Shown here: in pieces, positions 6,816 to 12,816 of the stretch
Layout: each line of letters begins with the position of its first letter
Position numbering within the stretch: position 1 is the stretch's first letter
Source: DATNIC01 sp035604635
GTDB lineage: Bacteria > Vulcanimicrobiota > Vulcanimicrobiia > Vulcanimicrobiales > Vulcanimicrobiaceae
Assembly (NCBI GenBank): GCA_035604635.1
Contig: DATNIC010000241.1
Span: 1 to 12,816, forward strand
Direction of reading: 5' to 3'
Length of the DNA stretch: 12,816 nt
Notes under the pieces: generated by a model
The model's database searches: none
What the model saw: only the letters and a program-made list of their open reading frames with translations
What the model was told of the DNA's origin: nothing
Position numbers and translations under genes: made by a program

Positions 6816-7667
6816 ATGGAGTTCACGATTGCACACGAGACGACGTACCGCTATCCGCAGAGGGTGCATGAGAGCTACACCGTAGTCCATTTGCAGCCGC
6901 GTAGCGACACGCACCAGTACTTCACGAAGTTCGACCTGACGATCGTCCCGCGTACGCGAGTCTTTTCTTACCACGATCGTTTCGGAAATATGACGCACCA
7001 CTTTGCGGTCTTACCGGATCACGACGTCCTCTCGATCGTCGCGCGCTCGAGCGTCGTGACGACGCTGCCCGCGGAGCCTTCGATACCGCGCGATCTCGAT
7101 CGCGCCAATTTAGTCAGCGATCCGCTGGTGGAGACGCTCTACGATTTCCTGCATCCAAGCCCGTACATCGAGTTTGGCCCTGCGCTTCGGCGCTTTGCCG
7201 AAGATCTCGGCGATCCCAACGGAGATCTCGGGGGCTGGTATCTGCGCGCGGGACATGCGATCAACCAAAAATTCACATACGATCGCAGCGCAACGAGCGT
7301 GCACACGACGGTCGACGAGTCGGTCAAGCGCTGCGCCGGGGTCTGCCAGGATTTCGCGCACGTGCTGATCGCGCTGTGCCGCTATCGGAAGATCCCCGCT
7401 CGCTACGTCAGCGGGTACATCTTCAGCGGCCAAGAGGGCTCCGTGCTCGGCGCGGAGGCCTCGCACGCTTGGTGCGAGGCATTTCTGCCGCCGATCGGCT
7501 GGGTGGGCTTCGATCCGACGAACGACACGCTGATCAACGACCGCTTCGCGAAGATCGCGGTCGGCCGCGACTACCGTGACGTCAGCCCCGTCCGCGGCGT
7601 TTTCAAAGGTCCGACCGCCGGCCAGATGTCGGTGAACGTCGCGATGGACTCGATCACGAACCAGTAG
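6816..7667 (+). CDS. Transglutaminase-like cysteine protease/amidase family protein
   Basis: The 283-residue cytoplasmic-looking protein has an N-terminal bacterial transglutaminase-like beta domain (MEFTIAHETTYRYPQRVHES through about residue 95) and a papain-like transglutaminase core. The catalytic triad is visible: Cys177 in GVCQDFAHV, His217 in ASHAWCEAF and Asp233 in GFDPTND. Length is complete for the family. The known companions of this family are exactly the two genes upstream, permuted ATP-grasp and alpha-E. In such clusters the transglutaminase-like protein is proposed to cleave or transfer the peptide bond formed by the ATP-grasp enzyme; that assignment is from family context and not visible directly. 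ATG 6816 has GGAG 10 bases upstream. The stop is a tandem TAG-TAG (7665-7670). Confidence 0.94.
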   Translation: MEFTIAHETTYRYPQRVHESYTVVHLQPRSDTHQYFTKFDLTIVPRTRVFSYHDRFGNMTHHFAVLPDHDVLSIVARSSVVTTLPAEPSIPRDLDRANLVSDPLVETLYDFLHPSPYIEFGPALRRFAEDLGDPNGDLGGWYLRAGHAINQKFTYDRSATSVHTTVDESVKRCAGVCQDFAHVLIALCRYRKIPARYVSGYIFSGQEGSVLGAEASHAWCEAFLPPIGWVGFDPTNDTLINDRFAKIAVGRDYRDVSPVRGVFKGPTAGQMSVNVAMDSITNQ

Positions 7668-7675
7668 TAGTACCC

Positions 7676-7688
7676 CGGCGCTTCGCCG
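7676..7688 (+). repeat. Intergenic hairpin with CGCTTCGC core (second copy)
   Basis: CGGCG (7676-7680) pairs with CGCCG (7684-7688) around CTT; an alternative overlapping hairpin pairs GCTTC (7680-7684) with GAAGC (7688-7692). It lies just after the transglutaminase stop, in the 62-base gap before hyuA. The core CGCTTCGC is the same as in the hairpin at 6766-6784. There is no T-run directly after it. Confidence 0.4.
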
Positions 7689-7729
7689 AAGCTCAAAAGG
7701 ACCATGTTCAGTTATTATGGGCAGGACCG

Positions 7730-9805
7730 TTGAGCGAGCGCTGGGCGATCGGTGTCGACACCGGCGGAACGTTCACCGACCTTGTCGCGATCGAGCATGA
7801 TTCGCAACGCACGTACGTCACGAAAGTTCCATCGACGCCGGCCGATCCGTCGCTCGCGGTCATCGAAGCCATACAGCGATTCATGTCCGCCGAAAAGGTG
7901 CAAAGCGGCGAGATAACGCGCTTCGCGCACGGCACGACCGTTGCGACCAACGCCGTGCTCGAGGAAAAAGGCGTGCAAATCGGCTTGCTGGTCACGCGCG
8001 GCTTTCGCGCCGTCTATGAGATGCGCGCCGGAGTCCGGCCGACGGGTGCGGTGCTGATCGATCCCTATTATGAAAAGACGCGTCCTCTCGTCCCGCAGTA
8101 CTGCATCGAAGAGATCAGCGAGCGCATCTATTTCGACGGAACGCGAGCAATCGAGCCCGACGCGGATGAAGTGCGCCGCGCCGTACGAGCCCTTATCGGC
8201 AAGGGCGCTCGCAGCGTCGCGGTGTGTTACCTCTTCTCGTTCATGGACGATGCCCACGAACGGCGCACGCGTGAGATCATTCGTGAAATCGATCCATCGA
8301 TCCGCGTCTCGCTTTCGAGCGAGATCCTCCCGACGATTCGCGAGTATCCGCGCATCGCTACGACGGTCTTGGACGCGTACGTCGGGCCGATCATGGAAGC
8401 CTATCTCGAAGCGCTCGACCGTCAACTCGGCGAGATGGGCGTCGTCACGCCGCAGAAATACGTCATGCAGTCGCACGGCGGCCTGATGCGCATCGACGTC
8501 GGCAAGCGTTTTCCCAATCAAACCCTGCTGTCCGGACCGGCCGCCGGCGTCATCTTCGGACGGCAGCTCGGCGAATTGATTGCGGCCGAACGCATCGTCA
8601 CGTTCGACATGGGCGGGACGAGCACCGATATCGCGCTCTTGGGACGCGATACGTCATCCGAAACCAACAAAGGGCACATCGGCGGCCACGACGTCGCAAC
8701 GCCGATGCTCAAAGTCTTGACGCTCGGCGCCGGGGGAGGGACGATCGGCTGGATCGGGCCTGGCGGCCTGCTCAAAGCGGGACCGCACAGTGCCGGTTCG
8801 ACTCCCGGCCCCGCGTGCTATGGTCGCGGAGGGACCGAAGCGACCGTGACGGACGCCGATGCGCTGATGGGTTACCTCGATCCGGAGCGTCTGCTCGGCG
8901 GGCGCTTGCGGGGTGACCGCCAGGAGAGCGTCGCTGCGCTCGAACGGCTAGGACGCGGCCTTGGACTCGATGCGGAACGCACGGCGATCGGTTTCGAGAA
9001 AGTGATCACGACGAACATGGCGATCGGCGTCCGGCTCGCATTGACCGAATCGGGCATCGATCCGCGCGCGGTGACGCTCGTCGCCCTAGGCGGCGCGGGA
9101 CCGGTTCACGCGTGCGCGGTCGCGCAGTTTCTGGGAATACGGCGTGTCCTCGTCCCGCCGTTTCCCGGGAACGCGTGCGCGTCGGGCTTGCTGCAAACAG
9201 ACGTCCGCCACGTCTACGTCCGCAGCCGGCTCGGCAGCGTCCGCGAGATGCCGGCGTCCGATTGGCGCGCCGTGTATGCCGACCTCGAGCAGCGCGCAAT
9301 CGCCGACGGTCGTGCGGAGGGCTTCGATCGCGATGCGATCGCGCTCGGCTACCATTTAGACGTGCGCTATCCGCGCCAAGGCTACGAATTGACCGTGCCC
9401 GCCACCGGCGAGATCGATGACGCGTGGCGCGCGCGGATCGAAGAGAGCTTCCACAGTCTCCACGAGGCGGTCTACGGGATCGCCGCGCGTGGCGAGCCGG
9501 TCGAGATCGTCAACTTCCGGATCGTCAGCGAGATGGTCATCCCGAAGTTAGGGTTCGTCCCTCTCGAGCGCGGCTCCGAAATGCCCGCGCCCGAGGCGAG
9601 GACCGGATCGCGGCTCGCATACTTCGAAGCCGCCGGTGGCTTCGTAGAAGCGCCGCTGTACGATCGGCGCGCACTGCGGGCGGGAAACGCGATCGCCGGT
9701 GGTGCCATCATCGAACAGGAAGACTGCACGACCGTCGTCGAGCCTGACGCGCGCCTAACGGTCGATGGATTCGGGAATCTCGTCATCGAATTGGTTCACG
9801 TATGA
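7730..9805 (+). CDS. hyuA: Hydantoinase/oxoprolinase family protein, subunit A (HyuA-like, ATP-binding)
   Basis: The 691-residue protein is full length for HyuA, the ATP-using subunit of the N-methylhydantoinase, 5-oxoprolinase, acetone and acetophenone carboxylase superfamily. N-terminal GVDTGGTFTD (about residues 8-17) is the phosphate-binding motif of the actin-like ATPase fold. FAHGTTVATNAVLEEKG follows (about 65-80). The second nucleotide motif TFDMGGTSTDIALL is near residue 290, and LGGAGPVHACAVAQFLG near 455-470. The enzyme activates a cyclic amide or carbonyl substrate by phosphorylation before hydrolysis or carboxylation; which of these applies cannot be told here. The start is TTG 7730; no ATG or GTG occurs nearby in frame, and GCAGG lies just upstream. 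Its stop overlaps the hyuB start in ATGA (9802-9805), the usual arrangement for obligate partner subunits. Confidence 0.93.
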   Translation: MSERWAIGVDTGGTFTDLVAIEHDSQRTYVTKVPSTPADPSLAVIEAIQRFMSAEKVQSGEITRFAHGTTVATNAVLEEKGVQIGLLVTRGFRAVYEMRAGVRPTGAVLIDPYYEKTRPLVPQYCIEEISERIYFDGTRAIEPDADEVRRAVRALIGKGARSVAVCYLFSFMDDAHERRTREIIREIDPSIRVSLSSEILPTIREYPRIATTVLDAYVGPIMEAYLEALDRQLGEMGVVTPQKYVMQSHGGLMRIDVGKRFPNQTLLSGPAAGVIFGRQLGELIAAERIVTFDMGGTSTDIALLGRDTSSETNKGHIGGHDVATPMLKVLTLGAGGGTIGWIGPGGLLKAGPHSAGSTPGPACYGRGGTEATVTDADALMGYLDPERLLGGRLRGDRQESVAALERLGRGLGLDAERTAIGFEKVITTNMAIGVRLALTESGIDPRAVTLVALGGAGPVHACAVAQFLGIRRVLVPPFPGNACASGLLQTDVRHVYVRSRLGSVREMPASDWRAVYADLEQRAIADGRAEGFDRDAIALGYHLDVRYPRQGYELTVPATGEIDDAWRARIEESFHSLHEAVYGIAARGEPVEIVNFRIVSEMVIPKLGFVPLERGSEMPAPEARTGSRLAYFEAAGGFVEAPLYDRRALRAGNAIAGGAIIEQEDCTTVVEPDARLTVDGFGNLVIELVHV

Positions 9806-11538
9806 GCATCGTCGAGGGCCCCAAGCTTGCGGCCGGGGCGGTCTCCCTCGATGGGATCACGCTCGAGATCGTCGGCCAGCGAATCGCCGAGATCGTCTCG
9901 ACGATGGAAGTGCTGCTGTTTCACAGCGGGTACTCGACGATTCTGCGCGAGTCGAATGACGGCAGTGCGACCGTACTCGACCGCAACGGCCGCGTCGTCG
10001 TCGGCGCCGGTTCTCCCGTGCATATCGCCGCGTACTATTACACGGCGCAGGGCATTCTGTCGCGCTATCCGTGGGAGCGCATGAACGAACGCGACGCGTT
10101 CGTCATAAACGATCCGTATATCGGCGGGACGCATCACGTTCCCGACTTAGCGGTCGTCACGCCGGTGTTCTGGGAGGGTAGGCCGCTCGGGTTTTGCGCG
10201 ACGATCGCGCATAAGTCCGACGTCGGCGGGATCGTCCCGGGCTCGTCGGCAGCGAGCTCGCGCGAGATCTTTCATGACGGAGTGCTGTTCCCGGGACTCA
10301 AGTACTGGACGGCAGATGGTCCGGTCGAGGATGCGGTCGCGGTGGTGACGCGCAACAGCCGTACGCCCGAACTGGTCGCCGGCGATATCCGCGCGCAGAT
10401 CGGCGCCGTACGTATGGGCGAGGTGCGCGTGCACGAGCTCGTTCGCCAGTACGGCTACGAAGCGATCGTTGAGGCGATGGAGCGTCTGCAAGACATCAGC
10501 TACGACCGGATCGGCGATGCGCTCGAAGGCTGGCCCGACGGCGAAGCCGAGGGCGAGGCATTCCTCGACAGCGACGGCGTCGACCTCGAGCGGCGCGTGC
10601 GTTTCCATGCGAAAGTGAGGAAGGCGGGCCGTTCGATTGCGGTCGACTTTTCGGGGAGCGACGAGCAGGTCGCCGGCCCGGTCAATTTGCGCCCGCAGAG
10701 CTCCGAGACGGCGAGCTTGATCGCGCTCTTGGGATATCTCGATCCGTCGATTTCGCTCAACGGCGGGACGCAAAGAGCGGTGACCTTCGTGAATCCACCC
10801 GGACGCATCACGAACGCGCGCTTCCCCGCGCCGTGCAACAACTACATGCCGAGCCTCCATTTGTTGCTCACCGCGACGCAGACCGCGCTGCTCGCGCTCG
10901 GTTCGCGACGCGCGTCGGCTCCAGACGGCTTCGGCGTCGGCGCGATGACGCTCGGTTATCGCGCGAATCAGGGCGGCCGGCGCGCGGTGCAATACGAGCT
11001 GATCGGCCCATCGCTCGGCGCGAGCAGCACGAGCGACGGCGCGTTTCAAGCTCACCCGGTCGCGCATACCACGCCCAGCGCCTCGATCGAGATCCTCGAG
11101 ACTGAATTTCCGATGCGGCTGCGCTGTTGCGAGGCCATCGTCGATTCCGCCGGACCCGGGACGTTTCGCGGCGGTCTCGGCTGCGTGCGCGAATACGAGT
11201 TGCTCGAAGACGCGATTTTCACGCTGCGCGTCGGTGGTTTTCGCAGCGGTTCGTGGGGCGTGCGCGGCGGCGAAGCCGGGCTCAAGGGCCGCTGCATCGT
11301 CGATCCGGGGACCGAGCGCGAGCGCGCGCTTCCCGCTCTGTATACGACCGAACTGCCCTCCGGGACGATCTTGCGCGTCGAGACGGCCGGTGGGAGCGGC
11401 TTCGGCGATCCAAAGATGCGCGATCGCGAAGCGGTGCTCCGGGACGTGCGCAACGGTTACGTTTCGAGGGAAGAGGCCGCACGCGTGTATGGGCTCAACA
11501 TCAAGGAGGGGAACGGAGGTTCAGATGCTCAGTCGTGA
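9802..11538 (+). CDS. hyuB: Hydantoinase/oxoprolinase family protein, subunit B (HyuB-like)
   Basis: The 578-residue protein is complete for HyuB. The family core is clear: ITLEIVGQRIAEIVSTMEVL (about residues 17-36), FVINDPYIGGTHHVPDLAVV (about 100-118), TIAHKSDVGGIVPGSSA (about 134-150), ELVAGDIRAQIGAVRMGE (about 190-208), and a C-terminal NGYVSREEAARVYGL. The common AHHADVGG form is AHKSDVGG here, so the second His is Lys; I believe that variant occurs in the family and do not read it as loss of function. HyuB forms the hydrolytic or carboxylating half of the enzyme with HyuA. It overlaps hyuA by 4 bases and the Rieske oxygenase gene by 14 bases, so all three should be made together. The substrate is unknown. 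Confidence 0.93.
   Translation: MSIVEGPKLAAGAVSLDGITLEIVGQRIAEIVSTMEVLLFHSGYSTILRESNDGSATVLDRNGRVVVGAGSPVHIAAYYYTAQGILSRYPWERMNERDAFVINDPYIGGTHHVPDLAVVTPVFWEGRPLGFCATIAHKSDVGGIVPGSSAASSREIFHDGVLFPGLKYWTADGPVEDAVAVVTRNSRTPELVAGDIRAQIGAVRMGEVRVHELVRQYGYEAIVEAMERLQDISYDRIGDALEGWPDGEAEGEAFLDSDGVDLERRVRFHAKVRKAGRSIAVDFSGSDEQVAGPVNLRPQSSETASLIALLGYLDPSISLNGGTQRAVTFVNPPGRITNARFPAPCNNYMPSLHLLLTATQTALLALGSRRASAPDGFGVGAMTLGYRANQGGRRAVQYELIGPSLGASSTSDGAFQAHPVAHTTPSASIEILETEFPMRLRCCEAIVDSAGPGTFRGGLGCVREYELLEDAIFTLRVGGFRSGSWGVRGGEAGLKGRCIVDPGTERERALPALYTTELPSGTILRVETAGGSGFGDPKMRDREAVLRDVRNGYVSREEAARVYGLNIKEGNGGSDAQS
11503..11519 (+). promoter_or_regulatory. Double Shine-Dalgarno for the Rieske oxygenase gene
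   Basis: AAGGAGGG (11503-11510) and GGAGG (11515-11519) lie inside the end of hyuB. The second is 5 bases before ATG 11525. They fix that start and reject the much longer open frame that extends back into hyuB from 11234. Confidence 0.75.
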
Positions 11539-12784
11539 AGACAACGAGCTGCTCGTTCGCACGGGTGCGGGGACGCCGATGGGTGCGCTGTTCCGGCGCT
11601 TCTGGGCACCGGTGATGCTCGAAGAAGAACTGGGCGGCCCCGACTCGACGCCGGTGCGCGTCAGCGTTCTGGGCGAGAAGCTCGTCGCGTTTCGCGACAG
11701 CGCGGGCAAGATCGGCTTACTGAGTGCCTACTGCCCGCACCGCCGTGCCAACCTGTTTTGGGGACGCAACGAAAAACACGGCCTGCGCTGCATCTACCAC
11801 GGCTGGAAATTCGACGTCGACGGCCAGTGCGTCGATATGCCGAATTGCCCGGAAGGCGCATCGCTGAAAGATCGCATGACGACGCAGGCATATCCGACGC
11901 TTGCGCGGGGCGGGATCGTGTGGGCCTACATGGGACCGCGCCAGCGGCTGCCCGAGTTTCCGGATATCGAGATCCTCAACACGCCGCCGAGTCACCGGCA
12001 CGTCTGCAAGATGATTCTCAAGAGCAACTATCTGCAGGCGCAAGAAGGCGATATCGACACGAGTCACGTGTCGTTCCTGCACAGCCGGCTCGACAAGACG
12101 CCGCTCCCCGGGAGCCTGTCGATGCCGGACATGTTCGAGGACACCACCCCGCGCTGGTTCGTCGACGAGACGGACTACGGATTGATGTTCTCGGCGCAAC
12201 GCGACGCCGGCGCGGAGCGGTACCAGTGGCGCGTGACGCAATACTTGATGCCTAGTATCGCGTTGATCGCCGCGCCGCGCGGTGCCCGCATGCTCGCAAA
12301 CATCCGCATTCCGCTCGACGACGAGCGCTCGCTCCTTTTCCGCTACTTCGCCCATCCGGACCGGCCGTTGAACGACGAAGAGCGCGCCTCGATCGAGGAC
12401 GGCGTCATCGCGGCCGAGATGATCGCCGGGACCTTCTACATGAAAGAAAACATGGAGAACGACTATTTGATCGATCGAGAGGTGCAGAGGACGGAGACCT
12501 TCACGGGCGTCAAATCGATCCCCGCCCAGGACGTCATGGTGACTGAAGATCAGGGTGGAAGCATCGCCGATCGCAGTCTCGAGCACCTCGTGAGTTCGGA
12601 CCGTGCGATCATCGCTCTGCGCAAGAAGCTGCTGGTGCGAGTCAAGGATCTGATGAAGGGCGTCGAGCCGCCGGAAGCTTCGAATCCCAACGCGTACGGG
12701 GTCCGCGCCGTCGACTTCTACTTGCCGCGCGACGTCTCGATCGAAGAAGGTGCCAAGGACCTGCTGCACGCCGGCGCGAGGTAG
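11525..12784 (+). CDS. Rieske [2Fe-2S] aromatic-ring oxygenase, alpha subunit (phthalate dioxygenase-like)
   Basis: The 419-residue protein contains both metal centres of a Rieske non-heme iron oxygenase. The Rieske cluster ligands are C70 and H72 in CPHRRANLFWG and C89 and H92 in CIYHGWKFD. The mononuclear iron histidines are H181 and H186 in DIDTSHVSFLH, with D178 as the likely bridging Asp. The C-terminal part has VMVTEDQGGSIADRSLEHLV, a stretch typical of the phthalate 4,5-dioxygenase/LigXa/vanillate demethylase-like group; these are usually alpha-only oligomers and may demethylate or hydroxylate aromatic or N-heterocyclic acids. No ferredoxin or reductase gene is visible, so electrons must come from a protein encoded outside the window. 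It overlaps hyuB by 14 bases, linking it to the hydantoinase-type pathway. The substrate is not predictable. Confidence 0.94.
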   Translation: MLSREDNELLVRTGAGTPMGALFRRFWAPVMLEEELGGPDSTPVRVSVLGEKLVAFRDSAGKIGLLSAYCPHRRANLFWGRNEKHGLRCIYHGWKFDVDGQCVDMPNCPEGASLKDRMTTQAYPTLARGGIVWAYMGPRQRLPEFPDIEILNTPPSHRHVCKMILKSNYLQAQEGDIDTSHVSFLHSRLDKTPLPGSLSMPDMFEDTTPRWFVDETDYGLMFSAQRDAGAERYQWRVTQYLMPSIALIAAPRGARMLANIRIPLDDERSLLFRYFAHPDRPLNDEERASIEDGVIAAEMIAGTFYMKENMENDYLIDREVQRTETFTGVKSIPAQDVMVTEDQGGSIADRSLEHLVSSDRAIIALRKKLLVRVKDLMKGVEPPEASNPNAYGVRAVDFYLPRDVSIEEGAKDLLHAGAR

Positions 12785-12792
12785 GAACCGCT

Positions 12793-12816
12793 ATGAAGAG
12801 TTCGTTCTCCCGCGTT
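12793..12816 (+). CDS. Start of a further gene, truncated by the window end
   Basis: ATG 12793 follows AGGTAGGA (12779-12786) with suitable spacing and reads MKSSFSRV to the window edge. The basic start could be the beginning of a signal peptide, such as that of a periplasmic binding protein in the catabolic operon, but eight codons are too few to assign a family. Confidence 0.5.

Noticed and set aside
7713..7718. TATTAT as a promoter -10 box upstream of hyuA.
   Set aside because: The bases at the expected -35 position (about 7690-7695, AGCTCA) do not match, and the site is only about 12 bases from the start codon.
11234..11524. N-terminal extension of the Rieske oxygenase back into hyuB.
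   Set aside because: The extension is low-complexity Arg/Ser/Ala-rich sequence read out of frame through conserved hyuB codons. ATG 11525 has a strong Shine-Dalgarno and gives the normal family start.
1..12816. Genome-wide reassignment of UGA (as Gly or Trp) to explain the in-frame TGA.
   Set aside because: TGA is the natural terminator of several full-length genes here (ending at 2027, 3397, 4287, 6692, 9805 and 11538), and they end where their families end.

Overview
The window is GC-rich, and every gene lies on the + strand, packed end to end with frequent ATGA-type overlaps. No RNA gene, phage gene, transposase or CRISPR array is visible. The style suggests an environmental, probably uncultivated high-GC bacterium. 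A lineage such as Eremiobacterota/Vulcanimicrobiota is possible, but this is only a guess from gene content and cannot be settled from the window.

Region 1 (1-2836) is the most interesting part. It holds the C-terminal end of a thiamine-diphosphate enzyme, a secreted di-heme cytochrome c, a protein of an uncharacterised family, and a gene interrupted by an in-frame TGA. That TGA is followed directly by codons for Gly-Ser-Cys, giving the signature of the UGSC family of (seleno)proteins. Right after the TGA is a strong hairpin with a G in its short apical loop and a bulged U, as expected for a bacterial SECIS element. I annotate 2024-2836 as one selenoprotein, not as two ORFs or a pseudogene. 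It also carries a C-terminal NifU-like domain with a variant Cys pair. Its partner gene overlaps it by 4 bases and appears to start at a non-canonical ACG immediately after the cytochrome stop codon.

Region 2 (2864-4287) encodes an exported PEBP/YbhB-type protein and an EamA-family (DMT superfamily) membrane transporter. The transporter's start is uncertain: TTG 3415, or CTG 3394 overlapping the previous stop.

Region 3 (4302-7667) is the known cluster of a circularly permuted ATP-grasp protein, an alpha-E (DUF403) protein and a transglutaminase-like protein, thought to act together in making or processing small peptides. Small hairpins with a shared CGCTTCGC core lie on both sides of the transglutaminase gene.

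Region 4 (7730-12816) is a tightly coupled catabolic cassette. It has the two subunits of a hydantoinase/oxoprolinase/acetophenone-carboxylase-type enzyme (HyuA and HyuB), then a Rieske aromatic-ring oxygenase alpha subunit and the first codons of another gene. This suggests oxidation and ATP-dependent hydrolysis or carboxylation of a cyclic or aromatic substrate whose identity is not visible here.
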